Assembly: GCA_021827225.1 (NCBI GenBank)
Contig: JAKAXG010000037.1
Coordinates: forward strand, 1 to 14,189
DNA: 14,189 nt
Direction of reading: 5' to 3'
From: Actinomycetes bacterium
GTDB lineage: Bacteria; Actinomycetota; Acidimicrobiia; Acidimicrobiales; Palsa-688
Position numbers and translations under genes: made by a program. Numbering within the stretch: position 1 is the first letter of the stretch; every line of letters starts with the position of its first letter. A model generated the notes under the pieces. It made no database searches. It saw only the letters and a program-made list of their open reading frames with translations, and was not told the DNA's origin. This document shows positions 8,077 to 14,189 of the stretch, piece after piece.

Positions 8077-8764
8077 CCCGGCCGGCGGGGGAGAGGAGGT
8101 CGCCCGCTTCGACGTGGTGGAGCGGCTGGTGCACTGGCTCAACGCGTCGCTGTTCCTGGCGCTGGTCGCCACCGGGGCGCTGCTCTACGTGGCGCCGCTC
8201 GCCGCCCTGGTCGGCCGCCGGGCGCTGGTCGAGGACATCCACGTGTACTGCGGGCTGGCCCTCCCCGTCCCCCTCGTCGTGGGTGTCAGCGGCCGGTGGG
8301 GGCGCGCTCTGCGCCAGGACCTGCGCCGGTTCAACCGGTGGTCGCCGGCCGACCGGCTGTGGCTGGGCGCCGTCACCCGCCTGGCGACGGCCCGGGCGGC
8401 GGTGACGGCCCGGCTGGACACCGGGAAGTTCAACGCCGGGCAGAAGCTGAACGCCGCCTTCACCGCCGGCGCCGGGCTGGTCATGCTGGGCACCGGCTGC
8501 ATCATGCGCTGGTACCACCCGTGGCCCCTGGCCTGGCGGACCGGGGCCACGTTCGTGCACGACTGGCTGGCGCTCACCGTCGGGGTGGTCGTCGTCGGCC
8601 ACGTCGGCATGGCCCTGCGCGACCCCGACGCCCTGCGGTCGATGTGGACGGGGCGGATCAGCCGCGCCTGGGCGGCCCGCCACGCCCCGGCGTGGATCGA
8701 CGGACGGGACCGGCCCGACCGGAGCCTGGCCGAGCGCCGGCGGGACCGGCGAGAACCCGGTTAG
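8051..8764 (+). CDS. Cytochrome b561-like / formate dehydrogenase gamma-type membrane subunit
   Basis: A 237-residue heme b membrane protein that would pass electrons between the quinone pool and the preceding molybdoenzyme. Four hydrophobic segments lie at ~29-50, 60-80, 135-152 and 168-188. Candidate heme histidines are His28 (RLVHWLNAS), His64 (DIHVYCGLA), His170 (FVHDWLALT) and His184 (VVGHVGMAL). The segment GKFNAGQKLNAAF resembles the gamma subunits of formate dehydrogenase and Ni-hydrogenase cytochrome b. The ATG at 8051 lies inside the 3' end of the molybdoenzyme gene, and the conserved FDVVERLVHW follows soon after, so a later start is unlikely. It ends in a basic Arg-rich cytoplasmic tail. 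The stop TAG interlocks with the TAA of the convergent gene. This is not the MsrQ family, though the role may be analogous. Confidence 0.87.
   Translation: MAATTRPPDPAGGGEEVARFDVVERLVHWLNASLFLALVATGALLYVAPLAALVGRRALVEDIHVYCGLALPVPLVVGVSGRWGRALRQDLRRFNRWSPADRLWLGAVTRLATARAAVTARLDTGKFNAGQKLNAAFTAGAGLVMLGTGCIMRWYHPWPLAWRTGATFVHDWLALTVGVVVVGHVGMALRDPDALRSMWTGRISRAWAARHAPAWIDGRDRPDRSLAERRRDRREPG
8761..8764. other. Interlocked convergent stop codons (TTAG)
   Basis: TAG at 8762-8764 ends the plus-strand cytochrome gene, and TTA at 8761-8763 is the complement of the TAA ending the minus-strand aminotransferase. The two genes overlap tail to tail by four bases, so no terminator can lie between them. 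Confidence 0.95.
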
Positions 8765-10047
8765 GCCGGCAGCGCCGCCAGGGCCTCCTCCAGTATCAGC
8801 GCCGCCCGGTCCACCTCCTCGGCGGTGACCGACAGGGGAGGGGCGATGCGCAGCACGTTGCCGGCGAGCCCGCCCCGCCCGACCAGCAGGCCCCGCCTCC
8901 TGGTCTCCTCGAGCGCCGCCGCCGCCGCCTCCGGCCCTGGGTCGCGGGTGCCGGGCCGCACCAGCTCCACGGCGACCATCAGGCCGCGACCGCGGACCTC
9001 GCCGACCACGTCGAGCTTGGCGGCCAGCGGGCTCAGCCGCTCGAGCAGCTGCGCCCCCCGGTCCCTGGCGTTGGCCTGCAGGTCGTTGGACAACAGGTAC
9101 TCCAGGTTGGCCAGGGCCCCGGCGGTGGCCAGCGGGTTGCCGCCGAAGGTGGAGATGGAGTTGGCGGTCACCGAGTCGATCAGGTCGCCCCGGCCCACCA
9201 CCCCGCCGATGGCCAGGCCGTTGCCCAGCCCCTTGGCGAAGGTGAGCAGGTCCGGGGTCAGATCGTGGGCCTGGTAGCCCCAGAAGTGGCGACCGGTCCG
9301 GCCCCACCCGGTCTGCACCTCGTCGGAGACGAAGAGGATGCCGTACTCGTCGAGCACCCGCTTGAAGGCGCCGAGCAGGCCGTCGGGCGGCACGGCGAAG
9401 CCGGCCACCCCCTGGATGGGCTCGGCGATCATGCAGGCCACGTCGCCGGCGGTGGTGGTCTCGATGACGTCGCGCAGGTCGGCCACGCAGGCGTCGATGT
9501 AGGGGCCGTCCGCCAGGTCCCGGAACGGGCTGCGGAACCGGTAGCCGCCGTGCACGTAGGAGACGTTGACCGGGGTCAGGCTGGACGACGACCAGCTGCG
9601 GATCCCGGTGGCCGCCATGGTGGCGAACGACCGGCCGTGGTAGCTGTGACGCAGCGCCAGCACCTGGTTGGAGCGGCGGATCCCGCAGCACAGCATCAAG
9701 GCGGTGTCGTTGGCCTCGCTGCCGGAGTTGGTGAAGAACACCTTGGCGTCGTCGATGCCCGACAGGCCGGCGACCCGCTCGGCCAGCTCCACCATGGGCC
9801 GGATCAGATACAGCGTCGAGGTGTGCAGGACCCGGCCGGCCTGGCTGCGGATGGCCTCCACCACCTCGGGGACCGAGTGCCCGGTCATGGTGGTGAGGAT
9901 CCCGCCGAAGAAGTCCAGGTAGCTGCGGCCCTCGCGGTCGGTGACCGTCCGGCCCTGGCCGGACACGATCTCGATCGGCTCCTCGTAGAACAGGCTGAGC
10001 CACCGCGGCATCACAAGGCGGTGCCGGGCCAGCAGGTCGTCGCTCAT
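8761..10047 (-). CDS. Class III PLP aminotransferase (AGXT2 / omega-amino acid type)
   Basis: A PLP-dependent transaminase of fold type I, class III, 428 residues (full length). Visible motifs are GRSYLDFFGGILTTMTGH (~40-57), TNSGSEAND (Gly109-Ser110 cofactor phosphate cup), HSYHGRS (~134-140), IAEPIQGVAGF (~207-217), SDEVQTGWGRTG with Asp242, the Schiff-base lysine Lys272 in TFAKGLGNG, and Thr300 before FGGNPLA. The overall pattern resembles alanine-glyoxylate aminotransferase 2 and beta-alanine or 3-aminoisobutyrate transaminases more than ornithine or GABA enzymes, but the substrate is not certain. Its ATG overlaps the stop of the upstream dGTPase-like gene in an ATGA, so the two are probably translationally coupled. 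A link through nucleobase degradation (pyrimidines to beta-amino acids) is conceivable but speculative. Confidence 0.9.
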   Translation of the reverse strand: MSDDLLARHRLVMPRWLSLFYEEPIEIVSGQGRTVTDREGRSYLDFFGGILTTMTGHSVPEVVEAIRSQAGRVLHTSTLYLIRPMVELAERVAGLSGIDDAKVFFTNSGSEANDTALMLCCGIRRSNQVLALRHSYHGRSFATMAATGIRSWSSSSLTPVNVSYVHGGYRFRSPFRDLADGPYIDACVADLRDVIETTTAGDVACMIAEPIQGVAGFAVPPDGLLGAFKRVLDEYGILFVSDEVQTGWGRTGRHFWGYQAHDLTPDLLTFAKGLGNGLAIGGVVGRGDLIDSVTANSISTFGGNPLATAGALANLEYLLSNDLQANARDRGAQLLERLSPLAAKLDVVGEVRGRGLMVAVELVRPGTRDPGPEAAAAALEETRRRGLLVGRGGLAGNVLRIAPPLSVTAEEVDRAALILEEALAALPA

Positions 10048-11222
10048 CCCACGTCCTGGCCGCGCGGCAGCCGCTCGGCCGGCCAGCCGAGCAGGGTCTG
10101 CGCCGAGTGGCAGGCGTAGCGGTCGGTCATCCCGTCAACGTAGGCCACCGCCCCGAGGACCGGGTCGTCCGGAGCCCGGTGCTCGGGGGGCAGGTGCGAG
10201 GGGTGCTCGACGAAGTGCTCAACCAGGGCCCGCAGCATGTCGACCACCGTACGGCCCTGGGCGACCGAGTCCGGGCGCAGGTAGATCCGCTCGTGGTTGA
10301 ACGAGCGCAGCCGGGCCAGGGCGTCGCCCATGGGCTCGGACATGCCGACCAGGCCGGTGGCGCTGATGGTGGCCACGATGTCGGTGATGAACGCGTCCAG
10401 CTGGGCGGAGCGGGTGGCGCCGCAGCGCTCGGCCACCTCGGCCGGCAGCTCGGCCGGGTCGACCAGGCCGGCGACCGCCGCGTCCTCCAGGTCGTGGGCG
10501 CAGTACGCCACCCGGTCGGCCAGCCCCACCACCTGGCCCTCCGGGGTGGCCGGGGCCGGCCGGGACCAGGAGTGGTTGCGGATGCCGTCGAGGGTCTCGG
10601 CGCACAGGTTCAAGGGGGACGCCGTCACGTCCGCCCCCCACACGGCGTGGTCGAAGCCCGGGACGAACACCGCGAAGGCGTCCTCGGAGGCGTGGCCCCC
10701 GGGGCCGTGGCCGCAGTCGTGGCCCAGGGCGATAGCCTCGGTGAGAGCCACGTTCAGCCGGCACGCCCGGGCGATGGCGGTGGCCACCTGGGCCACCTCG
10801 AGGGCGTGGGTGAGCCGGGTGCGCTGGTGGTCGGCGGGGAAGATGAACACCTGCGTCTTGCCGGCCAGGCGCCGGAACGCCGCGGAGTGCAGCAGGCGGT
10901 CGCGGTCCTGCTCGAAGCAGGTGCGCAGCCGGTCCGGCTCCTCCGGCCGGGCCCGCCGGTCGGGGGCCCATGCCGAACGGGTGGCCCCGGCGGCCAGCTC
11001 GGCGTCCTCGGCCTCCTCGCGGGCCGGGCGGTCCAGCAGCGGTGCCGGCCCGACCACCACGGCGTCGTCGCCGGCGTGGGCCTGGCGGACGCCGGCGGCC
11101 AGCCGGTGCCCGGCCATGGTGGCGGCCCACCGCCGGGAGCGCTCGGCCGCCGCGCCGGCGGGGTCGGTCGCCTCCGGGACGTCGGAACGGAGTTGAGGGC
11201 TGTAGCCGGCCACGGGGATCAA
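10044..11222 (-). CDS. dgt: dGTPase-like HD-domain deoxynucleoside triphosphohydrolase
   Basis: A cytosolic metal-dependent enzyme of the family that cleaves dNTPs to the deoxynucleoside and triphosphate. The conserved entry segment EQDRDRLLHSAAFRRLAGKT (~104-123) is followed by HD-domain metal ligands: His139 in RLTHALEVAQ, His168-Asp169 in LGHDCGHGPGGHASED, and an Asp near 244 in AYCAHDLEDA. NHERIYLRPD and DGMTDRYACHS near the C-terminus also match. The usual HDLGHPPFGH reads HDCGHGPGGH. About 50 residues more than usual precede the domain. The start is uncertain: TTG at 11222 gives 392 residues without a clear ribosome binding site, while GTG at 11213, 7 bases after a TAGCTT hexamer, would be leaderless. 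It overlaps the downstream aminotransferase by ATGA. Substrate range and allostery are unknown. Confidence 0.88.
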   Translation of the reverse strand: MIPVAGYSPQLRSDVPEATDPAGAAAERSRRWAATMAGHRLAAGVRQAHAGDDAVVVGPAPLLDRPAREEAEDAELAAGATRSAWAPDRRARPEEPDRLRTCFEQDRDRLLHSAAFRRLAGKTQVFIFPADHQRTRLTHALEVAQVATAIARACRLNVALTEAIALGHDCGHGPGGHASEDAFAVFVPGFDHAVWGADVTASPLNLCAETLDGIRNHSWSRPAPATPEGQVVGLADRVAYCAHDLEDAAVAGLVDPAELPAEVAERCGATRSAQLDAFITDIVATISATGLVGMSEPMGDALARLRSFNHERIYLRPDSVAQGRTVVDMLRALVEHFVEHPSHLPPEHRAPDDPVLGAVAYVDGMTDRYACHSAQTLLGWPAERLPRGQDVG

Positions 11223-11226
11223 GCTA
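11221..11226 (-). promoter_or_regulatory. Possible -10 element for leaderless expression of the dGTPase gene
   Basis: On the minus strand this reads TAGCTT and ends 7 bases before the in-frame GTG at 11213, the spacing expected of a leaderless transcript. It overlaps the alternative TTG start at 11222, so only one of the two interpretations can hold. No good -35 is seen. Confidence 0.3.
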
Positions 11227-11327
11227 TCGTCGGGGCGCGACGGCGAAGGGGAGCCGGCCCCCGGTCCCCACCTTTTTCCGAACTGTCATGAAGGCCGACC
11301 GGTTACTCAGATCCGGCGGTGGGAACC

Positions 11328-11333
11328 TACGAT
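11328..11333 (+). promoter_or_regulatory. Possible -10 element upstream of the DUF3107 gene
   Basis: TACGAT lies 36 bases before the GTG at 11370, within the 147-base divergent gap (11223-11369) between the dGTPase and DUF3107 genes. No convincing -35 hexamer accompanies it. The rest of the gap shows no ORF or repeat I can support. Confidence 0.3.
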
Positions 11334-11369
11334 GGACCGATCCTGGCCGCAACCAAGGGAGAGCCCGCA

Positions 11370-11612
11370 GTGGACGTGCGTATCGGAGTCGTGCAGTCAC
11401 CCAAGGAGATCGAGGTCGAGTTGGCCGACGGCACCGACGCCAAGAAGATCACCGCGCAGATCGAGGAGGCGGTGGGCTCCGAAACCGGGATCCTGTGGCT
11501 GACCGACCGGCGGGGCCGCAAGGTCGGAGTGCCCTCGGCCCGCATCGCCTACGTCGAGATCAACGCCGTGAGCGACGAGCGCCGGGTCGGTTTCGGCGCG
11601 GCGGTGCGCTGA
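11370..11612 (+). CDS. DUF3107 family small protein (TB9.4-like)
   Basis: An 80-residue protein matching the actinobacterial DUF3107 family (mycobacterial Rv3208A/TB9.4) along its whole length: an N-terminal strand VDVRIGVVQSPKEIEVELA, a helix KKITAQIEEAVGSETG, then ILWLTDRRGRKVGVPSARIAYVEI and the terminal RRVGFG. The family function is not established; no catalytic residues or membrane segment are apparent. GTG at 11370 was chosen because AGGGAG (11356-11361) lies 8 bases upstream and the family begins with this strand; an upstream in-frame ATG at 11319 would add 17 unconserved residues. It is 26 bases before the first ArsA-like gene on the same strand and probably leads that operon. Confidence 0.88.
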   Translation: MDVRIGVVQSPKEIEVELADGTDAKKITAQIEEAVGSETGILWLTDRRGRKVGVPSARIAYVEINAVSDERRVGFGAAVR

Positions 11613-11638
11613 GCGGGCGTTCCCGGTGAGGGACCGGC

Positions 11639-12589
11639 GTGGCTGACCTCCTCGATCGCAAGCTGGTGTTCGTCACCGGCAAGGGCGGCACGGGCAAGAC
11701 GACCATCGCCGCCGCGCTGGCCTGGCTGGCCGCGGCGCGGGGCAAGAAGACCCTCGTCTGCGAGGTGGACGCCAAGGGCGACCTGGCCAACTTCTACGAG
11801 ACCGGACCCACCGAGTTCGAAGAGAGGGAGGTGGCGCCGCGCCTGTGGGCCATGTCCATGGACACCGAGGCGTCGCTCAAGCAGTACCTGTCGCTTCAAC
11901 TGAAGCTGCCGCTGGTGGCCAAGATCGGCCCGCTGGCCAAGATGTTCGACTTCGTGGCGTCCGCCGCCCCCGGGGTCAAGGAGATCGTGACGGTCGGCAA
12001 GCTGTGCTGGGAGGTCCGGGAGCGCCACTACGACTTCATCGTCGTCGACGCCTCCGCCAGCGGCCACATCGTCAGCCAGCTGGCCGCCCCCCAGGCCATC
12101 AACCAGCTGGTCCAGGTCGGCCTGGTCCGCCAGCAGACCGGCTGGATGCTCGACATCCTCGGGGACGCGGCCACGACCGGGCTGGTGGTGGTGGCCACGC
12201 CGGCGGAGATGCCCGTCAGCGAGACCCTCGAGCTCACCGAGCGGGTCCGGGCCGAGACCAACGTGGACCTGGCGGCGGTGGTGGTCAACCGGGTGCTGCC
12301 TGAGCTGTTCGGGCGCGGCGAGGAGGAAGTGTTCGACCGGTTGACCGGCTCGGAGCCCCTCCGCCGGCCGGTGGAGGAGCGGCTGGGCGGGTCGATGACC
12401 CCTTTGCTGGACGCCGCCCGCCTGACGGTGACCATGCGCCGGTCGCGCACCGAGCACCTCGAGCGGCTCCGCGACGCCATCGACCCGTCCATACCGATGC
12501 TGTACATGCCGTACCTGTTCTTCCGGGCGCACGGGCTGCGGGCCACCCACCAGATCGCCGACGCCCTCTCCGCCGAGCTGGGGTACTGA
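11639..12589 (+). CDS. ArsA/Get3-like P-loop ATPase, Rv3679-type partner
   Basis: A 316-residue soluble ATPase of the ArsA/Get3 (anion-transporting ATPase) family. It has a deviant Walker A GKGGTGKTT with signature intradimer Lys15 and P-loop Lys20, a switch I-like VDAKGD (Asp44), Walker B/switch II VVDASASGH (Asp137) where ArsA and Get3 usually have DTPPTGH or DTAPTGH, and VVVNRVLPELF near 214-224. It has no ArsA cysteine triad for arsenite, so arsenic extrusion is unlikely. The GTG at 11639 is preceded by GAGGGA (11628-11633). The gene is 3 bases from a second, longer ArsA-like ATPase. The pair mirrors mycobacterial Rv3679/Rv3680, described as a heterodimeric Get3-like complex linked to stress and metabolism. 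Its client is unknown. Confidence 0.9.
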   Translation: MADLLDRKLVFVTGKGGTGKTTIAAALAWLAAARGKKTLVCEVDAKGDLANFYETGPTEFEEREVAPRLWAMSMDTEASLKQYLSLQLKLPLVAKIGPLAKMFDFVASAAPGVKEIVTVGKLCWEVRERHYDFIVVDASASGHIVSQLAAPQAINQLVQVGLVRQQTGWMLDILGDAATTGLVVVATPAEMPVSETLELTERVRAETNVDLAAVVVNRVLPELFGRGEEEVFDRLTGSEPLRRPVEERLGGSMTPLLDAARLTVTMRRSRTEHLERLRDAIDPSIPMLYMPYLFFRAHGLRATHQIADALSAELGY

Positions 12590-12592
12590 ACG

Positions 12593-13765
12593 ATGGCTGA
12601 CGTCGAGCGGGCCGACACCATGGAGGCCCTGCTGTCCTCCAAGGAGATCGTGATCGCCTGCGGATCCGGGGGGGTGGGCAAGACCACCACGGCGGCCGCC
12701 GCCGCCGCCATGGCCGCCGTCCGGCACCAGGGCAAGGTGCTGGTCGTCACCGTGGACCCGGCCCGCCGGCTGGCCAACGCCCTCGGCCTCGAGGGCTTCG
12801 GCAACGAGGAGAAGCGGGTCGACCCCGACGCCTTCAAGGCCGCCGGCGTGCGACCGCGCGGTGAGCTGTGGGCGGCCATGCTGGACACCAAGCAGAGCTG
12901 GGACGACCTGGTCCGCCGCCACGCCCCCGACCGCGAGACGGAACGGCGGATCCTGTCGAACCCGCTGTATCAGAACATCTCCGGGAAGTTCGTCCAGAGC
13001 CACGACTACATCGCCATGGAGCGGCTCTACGAGATCCATTCCAGCGGCAACTACGACCTGATCGTGGTGGACACGCCGCCCACCCGCAACGCCATGGATT
13101 TCATCGAGGCGCCCCGGCGGATGGCCGACTTCTTCTCCTCGAAGCTTTTGCGACTCTTGATTGCGCCGTATCAGAGCCGGCTGGTGAACCTGGCGTCACG
13201 GCCGTTCTACCAGGTAGCCGACCGGGTACTGGGCTCGCAGTTCCTCGAGGACATCGCCGAGTTCTTCATCCTCTTCCAGACCATGTACAGCGGCTTCGTC
13301 GAGCGGGCCACCGCGGTGGAGCGCCTTCTCCGGGACAAAAGGACGACGTTCCTGGTGGTCAGCACCCTCGAGGCCGCTCCCGTCCACGAGGCGGAGTTCT
13401 TCATCCGGGTGCTCACCGCCAAGCGGTTCCATCTCGGTGCTCTGGTGCTCAACAAGGTCCTGCCGGCCTACCTGCTCGACGAGGACGCCGAGGAGAGAGC
13501 GGCCCAGCTGTGCGAGGCGGCCCCGGAGCTGGCCCGCAGCGGCGGGCTGGCGGCGTCGCTCGACACCGACGAGGAGCAGCTGGCCCGGGTGCTGTACGAG
13601 GTGGCGTCGAACTTCCGCAACTTCGCCATGGTCGCCCGCCGGGAGGCCAATCTGCGCCGGGAGCTGCAGATGCGGCCGGACGTGGTGGCCAGCGTCCCGG
13701 AGTTCGAGGGCGACATCCACGACGTGTCGGGCCTGCTGCGCCTGGGCGAGCGCATCTGGTCCTGA
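12593..13765 (+). CDS. ArsA/Get3-like ATPase lacking the signature lysine, Rv3680-type partner
   Basis: A 390-residue ATPase homologous to, and probably dimerising with, the preceding gene product. Walker A reads CGSGGVGKTTT, with Lys30 for phosphate binding but Ser25 where Get3/ArsA proteins carry the intradimer signature lysine. The switch regions are VTVDPARRLANALG (Asp55) and IVVDTPPTRNAMDF (Asp160). A helical insert follows (~168-260), then VLNKVLPAYLL. Three bases separate it from the upstream ATPase, so stoichiometric co-expression is likely. Codons for residues 185-193 are unusually AT-rich (CTT, TTG, CGA, TTG, ATT, TAT) against a strongly GC-ending background. No membrane segment or metal-binding cysteine cluster is visible. 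It is followed after 24 bases by a sensor kinase. Confidence 0.9.
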   Translation: MADVERADTMEALLSSKEIVIACGSGGVGKTTTAAAAAAMAAVRHQGKVLVVTVDPARRLANALGLEGFGNEEKRVDPDAFKAAGVRPRGELWAAMLDTKQSWDDLVRRHAPDRETERRILSNPLYQNISGKFVQSHDYIAMERLYEIHSSGNYDLIVVDTPPTRNAMDFIEAPRRMADFFSSKLLRLLIAPYQSRLVNLASRPFYQVADRVLGSQFLEDIAEFFILFQTMYSGFVERATAVERLLRDKRTTFLVVSTLEAAPVHEAEFFIRVLTAKRFHLGALVLNKVLPAYLLDEDAEERAAQLCEAAPELARSGGLAASLDTDEEQLARVLYEVASNFRNFAMVARREANLRRELQMRPDVVASVPEFEGDIHDVSGLLRLGERIWS

Positions 13766-13777
13766 CCCTTCGCCGCC

Positions 13778-13783
13778 TACCTT
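13778..13783 (+). promoter_or_regulatory. Candidate -10 element for a leaderless pdtaS-like transcript
   Basis: TACCTT ends 6 bases before the GTG at 13790 in the 24-base gap after the second ArsA-like gene. No Shine-Dalgarno precedes the GTG. The spacing matches that at the SufR-like gene (TAGAAT, 6 bases), supporting leaderless initiation from its own promoter. Confidence 0.45.
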
Positions 13784-13789
13784 GGCACT

Positions 13790-14189
13790 GTGGCCACACT
13801 TGCTGATCTCGTAGCCGAGCACACCGAGCTGGAGGAGCCGGCGATCACCCACCTGCAGCGGCTGGTGGCCGGATGGGGCGTGCTCTCCGACCTGTGCTTC
13901 GCCGACCTGCTGCTCTTCGTCCCGGTCATGGGCTCGCCGGAGTCGTTCGTGGTGGTGGGCCAGGTGCGCCCGACGACCAGCCAGACGCTGCACCTCGACG
14001 ACCAGGTCGGTCACGTGATCGAAACCGACGAGCGGCGCATCGTGTCGCGGGCCTGGCGGCTCGAGACCGTGGTAGAGGACGAGGTCCGCCTGCCGGGACG
14101 GACCGAGCCGGCCCGCCTGGTGTGCATCCCGGTGCGGTGGCAGGGCCGGCTGGTGGCCATCATGACCCGGGAGTCGGCGTTGTCGGTCG
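13790..14189 (+). CDS. pdtaS: PdtaS-like sensor histidine kinase, N-terminal part (runs off window)
   Basis: The first 133 residues match the N-terminal sensor (GAF-like) domain of actinobacterial PdtaS kinases, whose usual order is GAF, PAS, HisKA_2 and ATPase, and which signal to the RNA-binding antiterminator PdtaR. Supporting segments are ATLADLVAEHTELEEPAI, HLQRLVAGWGVLSDLCFADL, VGQVRPTTSQTLHLDDQVGH and IPVRWQGRLVAIMTRES. No membrane segment is present, consistent with the cytosolic PdtaS type. GTG at 13790 was chosen because conserved sequence starts at once and a TACCTT hexamer sits 6 bases upstream. The kinase domain lies outside the window, so the assignment rests on the sensor domain alone. 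Confidence 0.8.
   Translation, partial: MATLADLVAEHTELEEPAITHLQRLVAGWGVLSDLCFADLLLFVPVMGSPESFVVVGQVRPTTSQTLHLDDQVGHVIETDERRIVSRAWRLETVVEDEVRLPGRTEPARLVCIPVRWQGRLVAIMTRESALSV

Noticed and set aside
7952..10003. Very long minus-strand open frame (683 codons) across the cytochrome and aminotransferase genes
   Set aside because: Its translation is Arg/Gly/Pro/Ala-rich low complexity without domain motifs, and it runs through two well-supported genes in other frames; a typical GC-driven spurious frame.
8296..10119. Plus-strand open frame of 607 codons opposite the aminotransferase
   Set aside because: Low-complexity Gly/Ala/Arg/Val translation with no recognisable fold; the minus-strand aminotransferase is complete and conserved.
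11549..13039. Long minus-strand open frame (496 codons) opposite the ArsA-like genes
   Set aside because: Composition (Gly, His, Leu, Val, Gln rich) is that of an antisense shadow, and both ArsA-like genes on the plus strand have complete motifs.
11639..13765. Arsenite-export ATPase (arsA) function for the two ATPases
   Set aside because: No ArsB, ArsD or ArsR neighbour and no metalloid-binding cysteine triad; the pair fits the Rv3679/Rv3680-like group better.

Overview
The window is very GC-rich, with almost no non-coding DNA (the largest intergenic gap is about 170 bases), GTG/TTG starts and many overlapping gene ends. Several proteins point to Actinomycetota: a DUF3107 protein of the mycobacterial TB9.4 type, a pair of ArsA-like ATPases resembling mycobacterial Rv3679/Rv3680, an Mrp ATPase without the C-terminal CxxC, and a PdtaS-type sensor kinase. 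A System I (Ccm) cytochrome c maturation cluster is unusual for that phylum, where the ResB/CcsA system dominates. Together these suggest a deep or poorly sampled lineage such as Acidimicrobiia; this placement is an inference.

Layout. (1) 1-3904, plus strand: a cytochrome c maturation operon consisting of the 3' part of ccmF, a membrane-anchored CcmG/TlpA thioredoxin and a CcmH-CcmI-like fusion, all with overlapping ends. (2) 3905-4076: a convergent intergenic region with two hairpins. (3) 4077-5982, minus strand: a SufR-like winged-helix regulator followed by a cysteine desulfurase. (4) 6062-7291, plus strand: the Mrp/ApbC Fe-S carrier ATPase, divergent from the regulator. A near-palindrome at 5990-6012 sits in the shared promoter, so this looks like a small iron-sulfur assembly locus under one regulator. 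(5) 7363-8764, plus strand: a Tat-exported sulfite-oxidase-fold molybdoenzyme overlapping a cytochrome b561-like membrane subunit, together a two-gene redox module. (6) 8761-11222, minus strand: a dGTPase-like HD phosphohydrolase translationally coupled to a class III aminotransferase. The stops of (5) and (6) interlock in a single TTAG. (7) 11370-13765, plus strand: the DUF3107 protein and two ArsA/Get3-like ATPases. (8) 13790 to the end, plus strand: the start of a PdtaS-like histidine kinase, apparently with a leaderless mRNA.

No RNA genes, CRISPR arrays, insertion sequences or phage genes were found. Nothing here is clearly an undescribed system. The most interesting parts are the Fe-S regulator/desulfurase/Mrp locus with its candidate operator, the asymmetric ArsA-like pair beside a sensor kinase, and the molybdoenzyme/cytochrome b pair.
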